A program made the position numbers and the translations under genes. Under the pieces are notes generated by a model. It was not told the DNA's origin. It did not search any database and saw nothing but the letters and a program-made list of their open reading frames with translations. From positions 1-15,450 of the forward strand of contig JABMRO010000139.1 of assembly GCA_013202635.1 (NCBI GenBank): a stretch of DNA of 15,450 nucleotides, written 5' to 3'. Shown one piece after another: positions 1-6,385 of this stretch (positions within the stretch are counted from its first letter, which is position 1; every line of letters starts with the position of its first letter). This DNA is from Planctomycetota bacterium. GTDB taxonomy: Bacteria; Planctomycetota; Phycisphaerae; Sedimentisphaerales; Anaerobacaceae.

Positions 1-162
1 CCACGCAAGTGTTAATTGCTTGAGATTGCTCAGGCAGGTCGAACGTTTGCCTTGTTCACGGGCCCGATTCAGGGACGGCATCAGGATGGCCATCAATACC
101 GCAATTATAGCGATTACCACCAAAAGCTCGATCAATGTAAATCCTCTATTTCGTTTGCCCAT
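1..162 (-). CDS. Type IV pilin-like / prepilin-type N-terminal domain protein (partial, C-terminus off the left edge)
   Basis: The minus strand encodes 54 codons from the ATG at 162 to the window edge. The start MGKRNRGFTLIELLVVIAII is a textbook class III signal: a short basic leader, Gly7 before the predicted PilD-type cleavage, Phe8 at +1 and Glu12 at +5, then a hydrophobic helix of about 20 residues and a charged stretch (RAREQGKR). The spacing and the following CLSNLKQL resemble the pilin/pseudopilin-like proteins that occur in many copies in planctomycete genomes. Such proteins are inserted in the inner membrane and assembled into pilus or type II secretion-like fibres; the substrate cannot be told without the C-terminal part. 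A GAGGAG ribosome binding site lies about 8 bases before the ATG, which fixes the start. The gene has its own promoter and does not appear to be co-transcribed with rsmA. Confidence 0.85.
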   Translation of the reverse strand, partial: MGKRNRGFTLIELLVVIAIIAVLMAILMPSLNRAREQGKRSTCLSNLKQLTLAW

Positions 163-506
163 AATAACACTCCTCAACTTTCTACTAATGTTCTCTCGAC
201 CTTAATTAACGATGCGCAAGAGCAACTAACTGTTCCACAGATTCAGCATTTTTGCACCAATTCAGCCCGATTTTATCGAACGCTCTATTATAACTTAAAT
301 TTTAATTTTCTGCAAGATTAAATTTGATTGAAAATTTAAACAAAAATCGGGTAGTTTATTATGAGAATAACCTGTCTTTTAGATATGTCCATAACCCTGA
401 TATTATACAACAATCAATCCGATTAAGTCTACGAAAAAACTGTTTTTTCGCCAATATCAACGGTTTTACACAACGTAATATAAAATAATTCACTCTCTAA
501 TCAAGC
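163..506. other. AT-rich intergenic region between rsmA and the pilin-like gene
   Basis: No convincing gene is seen on either strand. The region holds the promoter at 287-315 and a perfect 8-bp A/T-rich hairpin, CGAAAAAA / TTTTTTCG with a 3-base loop, at 432-450. The hairpin lies about 57 bases past the rsmA stop and could be a weak end of the minus-strand ribE-pdxA-rsmA transcript, but its stem has little G+C. The open frame over 16-321 on the plus strand is only the reverse side of the pilin gene plus AT-rich spacer. Confidence 0.5.
287..315 (-). promoter_or_regulatory. Sigma70-type promoter of the pilin-like gene
   Basis: On the minus strand TTGCAG (315-310) and a perfect TATAAT (292-287) are separated by exactly 17 bases. 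Transcription would start near 280, leaving an AT-rich leader of about 118 bases before the ATG at 162. The match to the consensus is seen directly; its use is inferred. Confidence 0.6.
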
Positions 507-1391
507 CTATGCAAGACTGCTGCAGCACAGGTTTGCGATGGCTATGTAGTCTTCGCTGCTAAGCTGTTCGGGACGTTTTGTTGGGTCGATGCAGCACCGC
601 TCGAAGATTTCGGGCCAGTTGTTGATTTTTGCGAGTCTGCCGCGAGCTAATCTGCTGCAGGCCGTAAGAGTCTTGCGACGATGACCCATAAAAAGATTTA
701 CTGTCTCACTGAAGCAGTCAATATTCTCAATACGCCTGAATTTCTCTTCTTTGCGGAAAAAGCTGACCATCGCTGAATCAACCTTCGGCTGAGGCCAAAA
801 GACCGTAGGCCTTAAAATCCGTATAGTTTTTACATCGCCGGCGACACTCAGGAAGATACTCAGGGTACCGTAATCACCGGAACCCGGTACCGCCGTCATT
901 CGGTCGGCAACTTCCTTTTGAACGGTAACGTACATTGCATCAGCAGCCACCGGACCCGTAACCAGATTCAGCATTGTCGGCGAGGCGACATTGTACGGCA
1001 GATTCGCTACTAACAGAACTCGCCCGTTATACTTTTCACGGGCCGACTCCAGCGCGCTGATAACAGTAGGGCTTAGGTTGTTTTTATTCTCAAGAATATC
1101 GGTATTGATAAGCTCTATGTTTTCTGCATTCGCCAGGCTGCTTTTTGCAATCCCTGCCAGGGTTCGGTCAAGCTCAACAGCAATAACCATACCCGCTCTT
1201 TCAATCAACTCACCGGTTAGAGAGCCTGTGCCGCAGCCGACCTCGAGGACAATATCATTATTGTCGATATTCGCCGAATCGACCAGCAGCCGCATCAGAT
1301 TCAAATCAATGAGAAAATGCTGGCCAAACCGTTTATTTGGACGGACGCCCGCCGACGCAAGCAACTGTTGGATTTGCCGTTTTGTCTGCAT
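507..1391 (-). CDS. rsmA: 16S rRNA (adenine1518-N6/adenine1519-N6)-dimethyltransferase RsmA (KsgA)
   Basis: This 294-aa enzyme dimethylates two adjacent adenines in the 3'-terminal helix 45 of 16S rRNA, using S-adenosylmethionine, late in small-subunit assembly. Visible family features in order are the N-terminal GQHFL (residues 23-27), SAM motif I EVGCGTGSLTG (50-60), acidic EL(D) after strand 2 (73-75), TD(I) (97-99), catalytic motif IV NLPYN (130-134), QKEVADR (158-164) and the C-terminal FWPQPKVDSA block (198-207), followed by a small helical domain with HRRK (237-240). Length is normal for the family. The ATG lies 5 bases after the pdxA stop without a clear Shine-Dalgarno, which suggests translational coupling. 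The pdxA-ksgA order is also seen in enterobacteria. Confidence 0.97.
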   Translation of the reverse strand: MQTKRQIQQLLASAGVRPNKRFGQHFLIDLNLMRLLVDSANIDNNDIVLEVGCGTGSLTGELIERAGMVIAVELDRTLAGIAKSSLANAENIELINTDILENKNNLSPTVISALESAREKYNGRVLLVANLPYNVASPTMLNLVTGPVAADAMYVTVQKEVADRMTAVPGSGDYGTLSIFLSVAGDVKTIRILRPTVFWPQPKVDSAMVSFFRKEEKFRRIENIDCFSETVNLFMGHRRKTLTACSRLARGRLAKINNWPEIFERCCIDPTKRPEQLSSEDYIAIANLCCSSLA

Positions 1392-1396
1392 TGGCT

Positions 1397-2455
1397 TTAG
1401 GTGTTCGTTGTGTTGGCGTGAGCAAGTTCACGAGCCTTTTTCGTTTTTGCCATTTTTATTGCGGTGTTTATGGCTGATTTCATCCCGGCCGGGTCGGCAA
1501 TGTTCTGGCCTGCGATGTCGAAAGCCGTTCCATGAGCGGGTGAAGTTCTTATAATCGGAATTCCGATGGTTATATTGACCGCCTTCCCGAAATTGAGCAG
1601 CTTCACAGGTATCATCCCCTGGTCATGGTACATCGCGACGACGCCATCGAATTCACCATGAACGGCCCGCAGAAAAAGGGTGTCGGCCGAAAACGGGCCA
1701 AGGGCGTTTATGTCCTGGTTCTGTGCTAACGAAATAGCAGGCGCTATGATACGCTTCTCTTCATCGCCGAATTGACCTTCCTCACCCGCGTGAGGATTCA
1801 GCGCCGCAACTCCAATCCTGGGATTATCAAGGCCGAAGTATTCTTTCAAAGCATCATTCAGCAAATCTATCGGCTCAAAGACACAGCCAATCGTAAATTT
1901 GTGCCTGACGTCGAACAGGGCCTCGTGGATTGTTGCCAGCGCCAGTTTCAACGGCCCGGCGACAAACATCATCACCTTACGTTTGGATTTACAGCGAGCG
2001 GCTAACATTTCAGTGTGGCCCGGCCACTCGGCATCGGCCAGCTTCCAGCTTGTCTTACTGATTGGCGCAGTCACCACCGCATCTATCAGGCCGGCTCGGG
2101 CCGCATCAACGGCATCGAGACAGAATCTTATTGATGCCTCGCCCGCCGCCCTGCTCGGGCTTTTGACCCAGGAAGGAACGGAATACTCGTCGTAATCGGC
2201 TACGACAACTTTATACGGATATTCCCGGCTGATTTTCTCGTGCTGATGCCGTCCCCAGAACGGCTCAATCTCAGCGGCGTCCGCGGCGTAGCAAAGCTGT
2301 TCGTTCATACCAAAGACAATAAATTTCGCAGCCCGCCGGATATTCGGATCGGCCAGCGCCTTAACGATAATCTCCGGGCCGATACCCCCCGCATCACCCA
2401 TCGTTATGCCGATGACCGGCTGCTCGGATATCGAATTATTGCCGTTGGTTTTCAT
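1397..2455 (-). CDS. pdxA: 4-hydroxythreonine-4-phosphate dehydrogenase PdxA
   Basis: The 352-aa product matches the NAD-dependent enzyme that oxidises 4-phosphohydroxy-L-threonine in the DXP-dependent pyridoxal phosphate pathway, in the cytoplasm. The N-terminus ITMGDAGGIGPEI (residues 17-29) is the family signature. The three metal-binding histidines are recognisable at H177 (LATIHEAL), H222 (LNPHAGE) and H277 (MYHDQG). Their spacings of 45 and 55 residues equal those of the E. coli enzyme. GHTE (146-149), SKTSW (133-137) and TSPAHGTAFDIAG (304-316) are also typical. It starts 50 bases after ribE stops and ends 5 bases before rsmA, so the three are probably one transcript. The ribosome binding site is weak. 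A PdxA paralogue acting on other substrates is possible, but the rsmA linkage favours the B6 enzyme. Confidence 0.95.
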   Translation of the reverse strand: MKTNGNNSISEQPVIGITMGDAGGIGPEIIVKALADPNIRRAAKFIVFGMNEQLCYAADAAEIEPFWGRHQHEKISREYPYKVVVADYDEYSVPSWVKSPSRAAGEASIRFCLDAVDAARAGLIDAVVTAPISKTSWKLADAEWPGHTEMLAARCKSKRKVMMFVAGPLKLALATIHEALFDVRHKFTIGCVFEPIDLLNDALKEYFGLDNPRIGVAALNPHAGEEGQFGDEEKRIIAPAISLAQNQDINALGPFSADTLFLRAVHGEFDGVVAMYHDQGMIPVKLLNFGKAVNITIGIPIIRTSPAHGTAFDIAGQNIADPAGMKSAINTAIKMAKTKKARELAHANTTNT

Positions 2456-2505
2456 AATAGTGTTCAGTGTTCCGGACCGGGCTTGCGTTGTTAGTCATGT
2501 GTTGC

Positions 2506-3147
2506 TTAAAATCCTAATTCTTTTAGTTTTTCGGCTGTTAGGGACTGGGTCTGTGGCAAAATCTTCTCAAGTTGCCTTTTTATCGTCTTTACAATTATAT
2601 CAGTTTCTATATTTACCTTATCACCAATTTTTACTTTACTTAGAGTAGTTTTGTTCAGTGTTTCTGGTATCAAAGCGATGGTGAAACTGTTCCGGTCCAT
2701 ACCTGCTATCGTCAAAGAAATTCCATCGACGGCCACCGAGCCTTTGACCACCATCGCATCGAGCAGTTCGGGCTCTGCGGCAAATTTTATCTCGGCAAAT
2801 TTTCCGTGCCTGTCGATTGCTTTTATCGTTGCGGTGCCGTCGATATGGCCCTGAACAAAATGCCCACCGAATCGGTCCGTGGCTTTGACGGCGCGTTCGA
2901 TATTGACCTCCGACGAAGGGCTTAATTTATCAAGGGTCGATTTTGCCAATGTCTCGGCGCTCACGTCAAAAGCAGCAACACTGCCTTCGAGCCTGGTGAT
3001 AGTCAGACAGACCCCGTTTACGGCTATGCTGTCTCCGATTCCGCTGTCCTCGGCCAACTTGCCCAAATCTATAGCCAGCAGCATTGCCCTGTCGCTTCGG
3101 CGAACCGACTTTACTTTGCAAACCGCTTCTATAAGTCCTGTAAACAT
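2506..3147 (-). CDS. ribE: Riboflavin synthase, alpha subunit
   Basis: The 213-aa product converts two 6,7-dimethyl-8-ribityllumazine molecules into riboflavin and a pyrimidine that is recycled. The protein is two tandem lumazine-binding beta barrels. Barrel 1 begins with the invariant MFTGLIE and carries NGVCLTI (44-50) and the inter-domain GGHFVQGH (94-101). Barrel 2 carries DGISLTI (141-147) and IPETL (160-164). The ATG at 3147 is chosen because MFTGLIE is the universal start of this family; a TTG two codons upstream would add MQ and is unlikely. The gene is first in a minus-strand run with pdxA and rsmA, so flavin and B6 cofactor synthesis are joined to ribosome maturation. No FMN riboswitch is seen in the roughly 80-base leader, only a short palindrome. 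Confidence 0.96.
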   Translation of the reverse strand: MFTGLIEAVCKVKSVRRSDRAMLLAIDLGKLAEDSGIGDSIAVNGVCLTITRLEGSVAAFDVSAETLAKSTLDKLSPSSEVNIERAVKATDRFGGHFVQGHIDGTATIKAIDRHGKFAEIKFAAEPELLDAMVVKGSVAVDGISLTIAGMDRNSFTIALIPETLNKTTLSKVKIGDKVNIETDIIVKTIKRQLEKILPQTQSLTAEKLKELGF

Positions 3148-3158
3148 CTGCAATTGAT

Positions 3159-3173
3159 TCCGCCAGAGGCGGA
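3159..3173. repeat. Short perfect palindrome in the ribE leader
   Basis: TCCGCC AGA GGCGGA is a 6-bp GC-rich perfect stem with a 3-base loop, 12 bases upstream of the ribE ATG. It could form a small hairpin near the ribosome binding region of ribE mRNA, or be one copy of a dispersed short palindrome. Only one copy is present here, so neither can be decided. Confidence 0.4.
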
Positions 3174-3213
3174 CCTCTGATATTTATTATTTTCAACTGG
3201 CTATTGATAAAAC

Positions 3214-3241
3214 AAAACTAAACGCTAAAATCGATTATAAA
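3214..3241 (+). promoter_or_regulatory. Putative promoter of the 3292-5740 gene run
   Basis: TTGATA (3214-3219) and TATAAA (3236-3241) are separated by 16 bases, about 50 bases before the ATG at 3292. The -10 element lies on the same AT tract as the divergent ribE promoter, so the two polymerases would compete. Match quality is moderate. Confidence 0.35.
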
Positions 3242-3262
3242 TAACCGGTAGTCAATAATCAA
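3234..3262 (-). promoter_or_regulatory. Putative promoter of the ribE-pdxA-rsmA operon
   Basis: On the minus strand TTGATT (3262-3257) and a perfect TATAAT (3239-3234) are separated by 17 bases. The start would be near 3227, giving a leader of about 80 bases. It overlaps the plus-strand promoter candidate at 3214-3241, making a compact divergent control region. Confidence 0.5.
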
Positions 3263-3291
3263 TTATCAATTGGAAAAGGGGTGGGATAATT

Positions 3292-3897
3292 ATGAATACG
3301 TTTTGGCTGAAAATAATGGGTCTGGCCGTATTGGTTGTGGGTATTATTATCCTGATAAGCGTTTTTACGTCCGGGACCGATTCGCAGCTCCCTGAACCGG
3401 AACCTAAAGAACCTCAAAAGACCTTTGACGACCAGGTCGAAGAAGACAAGCAAAGATTTTTGACCGAACCCCAGGCACAGGATCCTCAAAGTCAAATACC
3501 CACCACTAAACAAGCCCCGCCGATAGAGAACCAAACAGCAACTCAGGCTGTTCCGCCGTCGCCCAAACCGGCCCAGCCGACACTTTTGTATTTCAAGGAG
3601 CTTGGTGAGATAGATCAAATAGAGGCCGATAGGCTCCTTAAAGTGGCCGTTCCCGGACGCAGCATAGGCCGGTTACCGATGACCGGTTTTAAGCAGCTCA
3701 ATGTAGATCTGTGTCGGAAAATAATTCGGAGGTGGCCGGACAGTTGGTTTGCCTACAGTGCCAAACAGATGCTCGCTGATTTACCGGAAAGATATCAGAA
3801 ACGATACCATGTCACCGAAGAAGAAAAAGACGTCAGCATGTTTGCCGAATCAAGACCTGGAACCAAACCTTTCACGATTAAAAAGGAATCCCGTTAA
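3292..3897 (+). CDS. Membrane-anchored protein of unknown function with a proline-rich linker
   Basis: I do not recognise this 201-aa protein. It has one N-terminal transmembrane segment (about residues 6-26, LKIMGLAVLVVGIIILISVF). A low-complexity linker rich in Pro, Glu and Gln follows (about 30-97). A C-terminal segment with more regular composition (about 98-175) has helical character and carries YFKELGEIDQIEADRLL and CRKIIRRWPDSWFAYSAKQM. With no positive residues before the helix except Lys7, topology is uncertain, but an N-in anchor with the C-terminal domain outside the cytoplasm is plausible. A strong purine-rich ribosome binding site (AAAAGGGGTGGG) precedes the ATG. Its stop codon TAA is followed immediately, in the same frame, by the ATG of the thymidylate synthase-like gene, so the two are surely co-translated. 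Confidence 0.75.
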   Translation: MNTFWLKIMGLAVLVVGIIILISVFTSGTDSQLPEPEPKEPQKTFDDQVEEDKQRFLTEPQAQDPQSQIPTTKQAPPIENQTATQAVPPSPKPAQPTLLYFKELGEIDQIEADRLLKVAVPGRSIGRLPMTGFKQLNVDLCRKIIRRWPDSWFAYSAKQMLADLPERYQKRYHVTEEEKDVSMFAESRPGTKPFTIKKESR

Positions 3898-4788
3898 ATG
3901 GCTGCAATTGTATCTACCGCTAATATACCTGTGATTTCCATAACCGCTGACTGTCTGCCCGAAGCCTGGGAGAAGGCCGTCCTGTCTGTATGGGACAACG
4001 GCTTCGAGGTCAAGACCCAGTACGACAAGCCCGAAGACCCGCCGAGCAGAGACGCAACCGTTATGATTACCGTTAATGACCCGTTCAGCGAGCCGAGGAT
4101 TCACAAGAACTTCCCGGGTGGGCCTGAGGAGCTTGAATCGTATCGGCAGGAAGTGGTCAACGGCATCCACGACCATTGGATTGCCCCTGCCGCGGGCAAG
4201 TGGACTTATACATATCACGAACGTTTGTTCGCATACTGTCCGGCCGAAGACATACGCGATGCCGATTCGCCGAAACCGTTCAGGAAAGTGGACCAGATAC
4301 AGTATATTATCGATTACCTTTCGCAGGCCGGGCACAGCCGCAGGGCTCAGGCGATAACTTGGATGCCGACGGCTGACCCGGTAACGGACGACCCGCCCTG
4401 CCTTCAGAGAATATGGTGCCGGCTTCTCGAAAACGAAGCGGGCAGCCTTTCGCTCAATATGAACACCCACTGGCGCAGCAGAGACCTCTACAAGGCGTGG
4501 TTTATGAATGTCTATGCCCTGACCGACCTTCAAAAAATAATCGCCGAAGGAATAGCCGAAAAAACCGGCGTGCCGGTAAAAGTGGGTAGATACGTTGATA
4601 TAAGCGATTCGCTGCATATTTACGGCAGTTATTTTGACGAGGTTGCACCGGAGGTTGAAAAGATGCGGCAAAGCTCATTTCGAGACCGGGCCTGGGAGAG
4701 CACTCACCCGGCCTTCGAGATGATGACATTGGAAGCAAGAGAAAAATTGGCAAAGGACCCCGACTGGTACGCCAAAGCAAAAGGGTAA
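3898..4788 (+). CDS. Archaeal-type thymidylate synthase-like protein
   Basis: This 296-aa protein carries the thymidylate synthase/dCMP hydroxymethylase active-site set in correct order and spacing. The phosphate-binding pair is R148-R149. The nucleophile is C168 in DDPPC, 19 residues after R149, as in E. coli ThyA from R127 to C146. R193-S194-R195-D196 matches RSxD, and N204, 11 residues after R193, matches uracil-binding N177. The sugar-contacting H240-I-Y242 also matches. An asparagine at 204 favours a uracil over a cytosine nucleotide. The N-terminal third (residues 1-110) lacks the usual ThyA start and looks like the methanogen/archaeal form, including YTYHERL (104-110). It probably makes dTMP, but the one-carbon donor and true substrate are inferred. 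It starts directly at the previous stop codon with no spacer. Confidence 0.8.
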   Translation: MAAIVSTANIPVISITADCLPEAWEKAVLSVWDNGFEVKTQYDKPEDPPSRDATVMITVNDPFSEPRIHKNFPGGPEELESYRQEVVNGIHDHWIAPAAGKWTYTYHERLFAYCPAEDIRDADSPKPFRKVDQIQYIIDYLSQAGHSRRAQAITWMPTADPVTDDPPCLQRIWCRLLENEAGSLSLNMNTHWRSRDLYKAWFMNVYALTDLQKIIAEGIAEKTGVPVKVGRYVDISDSLHIYGSYFDEVAPEVEKMRQSSFRDRAWESTHPAFEMMTLEAREKLAKDPDWYAKAKG

Positions 4789-4797
4789 AATTGATTA

Positions 4798-4872
4798 TTG
4801 AAAATTAAAGAGATTGCCGCCCGGCCTGTGCGGACTATGTACTTCGGCTATGAATGGGCTAAAAAAATATGA
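4798..4872 (+). CDS. Possible 24-aa peptide upstream of the prolyl isomerase gene
   Basis: A TTG-initiated frame (4798) runs 24 codons to TGA at 4870-4872, giving KIKEIAARPVRTMYFGYEWA and a short basic end. The central codons (GCC GCC CGG, TAC TTC GGC) look coding-like against the AT-rich spacer on both sides. The start codon and ribosome binding site are weak (AAGGG about 13 bases upstream). It could be a tiny gene, a leader peptide, or chance; conservation in relatives would decide. Confidence 0.25.
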   Translation: MKIKEIAARPVRTMYFGYEWAKKI

Positions 4873-4882
4873 AAGGTAAAAA

Positions 4883-5740
4883 ATGGCTATGATTGTTAAT
4901 GGTGAAAAAATTGAAGACTCGGCGATAAAGCAGGAGGCTGAACGCTTAAGACCGGATTATGAACGAGTCTTTTCCGACCAGGACCCCAAAGAGCGCGAAG
5001 CGCAACTGTTTGACTGGTCCAAACAGAACGTGATTGAAAGAGTACTAATCAATCAGGAGGCAAAAAAGAACGGCGAAAAAATTCCCGAAACCGAAATCGA
5101 ATCCGCCCTGGCAAAGACAAAAGAGCAATACACCGACCCGGAGCAGCTCTACAAAGCACTTGGTGTCAAGGACGACGCAGGTATCAAAGAGCAGATCGAG
5201 ATGCAGATGAGAGTCGAGCAGACGCTCAGCGAAGTCTGTAAAGATTTACCTGACCCGCCCCAGGCTGATATTCAGCAATACTACGAGAAAAATGCCGAGC
5301 AGTTCAAGACCGGCGAGAGTGCCCGGGTGGCGCACATAGTAAAATATGTAAACTGGCAGACGGACGAAGATACCGCTTATAACTCAATAAAAGAAGCGCA
5401 TGATGAATTGAAAAACGGCGCCTCTTTTGAGGTGGTGGTTGATAAACATACCGATTGCGCAGACAGCGGCGGAGACCTGGGCTATGTTGTAAAGGGGCAA
5501 ATGGTGGAAGAGTTCGAGGACGTGGTTTTTAATCTGGGCGTCGGAGACGTCAGCGACATTTTTCGCACCCGTTTCGGCTTTCACATAGCCAAGGCGTACG
5601 ACAGGAAACCGGCCGCCGTAGCCGAGCTTAAAGAAGTAAAGGACCAGATAGTAAGCGCCCTCCAGGAACAGATGCGGAGCAAAGCTATCGATGATTTTAT
5701 AGACGCCCTGAAAAACAAAGCCAAAATCGAAGACGTTTAA
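4883..5740 (+). CDS. Parvulin-type (PpiC/SurA-like) peptidyl-prolyl cis-trans isomerase
   Basis: The 285-aa protein has a SurA_N-like helical N-terminal region (residues 1-125) and a PpiC rotamase domain (about 146-240). The domain shows ARVAHIV (148-153), the conserved GGDLGYV (196-202), EEFEDVVFNLGVGDVS (209-224) and the closing FGFHIAK (231-237), followed by a basic/acidic C-terminal helix. Enzymes of this family catalyse proline peptide-bond isomerisation and act as chaperones, usually for exported proteins. Here there is no signal peptide or anchor: the protein begins MAMIVNGEKIEDSAI. It therefore looks cytoplasmic unless a start was missed, and no in-frame export signal is seen. GAAAGG precedes the ATG by about 7 bases. 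In proteobacteria surA sits next to pdxA and ksgA; here the same three families lie within 5 kb but on opposite strands. Confidence 0.88.
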   Translation: MAMIVNGEKIEDSAIKQEAERLRPDYERVFSDQDPKEREAQLFDWSKQNVIERVLINQEAKKNGEKIPETEIESALAKTKEQYTDPEQLYKALGVKDDAGIKEQIEMQMRVEQTLSEVCKDLPDPPQADIQQYYEKNAEQFKTGESARVAHIVKYVNWQTDEDTAYNSIKEAHDELKNGASFEVVVDKHTDCADSGGDLGYVVKGQMVEEFEDVVFNLGVGDVSDIFRTRFGFHIAKAYDRKPAAVAELKEVKDQIVSALQEQMRSKAIDDFIDALKNKAKIEDV

Positions 5741-6047
5741 CAGGCTAAAAACAGTGGATTAGGGCACAAATTTATAGGTCCATATGGAAAAAATGATTTT
5801 TTTCTCAGATTTTTCCTGCCGTCGATCGATTTTTTTAGCCCTTATTTTCGCGGGCCTCCGGTTTTATCGGGCTGTTAAAATAAAGCAAAAATGCTGCTGT
5901 CTTGATTTGGCTCTTTAAGGTTTTGATATTAAACTTTAAATGTAAAGGAAAGGAAAGAGCAATACTAATGCTAATGAAGTTATTCACATGAAGTGAAGAC
6001 TTTATCCCAGACCTAAGGGGGGGTGCATATAAGTTTCTTTCCGAGTT

Positions 6048-6080
6048 GGCCTCTGCGTTCTCTGCGCAGAGGCCTTTTTT
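6048..6080 (+). terminator. Rho-independent terminator
   Basis: GGCCTCTGCG (6048-6057) and CGCAGAGGCC (6065-6074) form a perfect 10-bp GC-rich stem with a 7-base loop, followed directly by six T residues. It is a plus-strand terminator. The nearest plus-strand gene ends 307 bases earlier, so either that mRNA has a long 3' tail or a separate short RNA ends here. Confidence 0.8.
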
Positions 6081-6089
6081 ATGTATTAA

Positions 6090-6227
6090 AATTTGCTCAA
6101 CGAGTAAATCATAATCTTTTGTGCCAACAACTTTCACATCGATAAATTCGCCGGACTGGGCCTCAGTTATTACAGACACGGATTCAGAAGGAAAAAAACA
6201 CTTGCTATTGTTTGGTCTTACGTATAT
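6090..6227 (-). pseudogene. Possible remnant of a TRAM domain (RimO/MiaB-type C-terminus)
   Basis: A minus-strand frame bounded upstream by a stop codon reads IYVRPN, then SVITEAQSGEFIDVKVVGTK followed by DYDLLVEQ. The pattern GEFxxVxVxGTxxYDL is that of the TRAM domain that ends the radical-SAM methylthiotransferases RimO and MiaB. No radical-SAM domain lies upstream, there is no start codon in a normal position, and translation continues into the terminator hairpin. If real, it is the decayed tail of a lost gene. The resemblance is short and could be chance. Confidence 0.25.
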
Positions 6228-6327
6228 TTAACATGCGGTTATTAAATCGGCGTCTCGACTACGACTTGTTGGATGTTGCGAAAAACTGTGTTTGGCTATC
6301 TATTGGCTGTTAGCAACAAATAAAGGA

Positions 6328-6365
6328 GGGGAAACAGCTTTTTCCTCAAACTGTCTCCCCTTTTT
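6328..6365. terminator. Terminator-like hairpin after the sigma/anti-sigma/exported-protein genes
   Basis: GGGGAAACAG (6328-6337) pairs with CTGTCTCCCC (6351-6360). On the minus strand all ten pairs form, with one G-U wobble, about 26 bases after the stop of the exported-protein gene, followed by a moderately T-rich tail. On the plus strand the stem has one A-C mismatch but is followed by TTTTT. It may work in both directions; its position best suits the end of the minus-strand operon. Confidence 0.6.
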
Positions 6366-6385
6366 CGTTTGAAAAACGCATGTAC

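Larger units (their letters stand above)
5741..6385. other. Intergenic region of 645 bases without a convincing gene
   Basis: The region is AT-rich with T tracts at 5795-5835 that may serve to end the upstream plus-strand transcript. It contains a strong plus-strand terminator (6048-6080), a possible TRAM-domain remnant on the minus strand (6090-6227) and a second hairpin at 6328-6360. A 114-codon minus-strand frame over 5835-6179 runs through the terminator hairpin and ends in AT-rich sequence, so it is not taken as a gene. Confidence 0.5.

Noticed and set aside
16..321. 101-codon plus-strand frame
   Set aside because: It is the reverse side of the pilin N-terminus followed by AT-rich spacer, and the product has no recognisable pattern.
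991..1554. 187-codon plus-strand frame
   Set aside because: Antisense to rsmA and pdxA, which have full family motifs on the other strand.
3148..3227. FMN riboswitch in the ribE leader
   Set aside because: The leader is only about 80 bases and lacks the conserved FMN-element segments; only a 15-base palindrome is present.
3850..4671. 273-codon minus-strand frame
   Set aside because: Antisense to the thymidylate synthase-like gene, whose active-site residues and spacing are conserved.
5835..6179. 114-codon minus-strand frame as an intact gene
   Set aside because: It begins at a GTG inside a longer open frame, runs through a perfect terminator hairpin and ends in AT-rich sequence; only its upstream end looks protein-like and is reported as a possible remnant.
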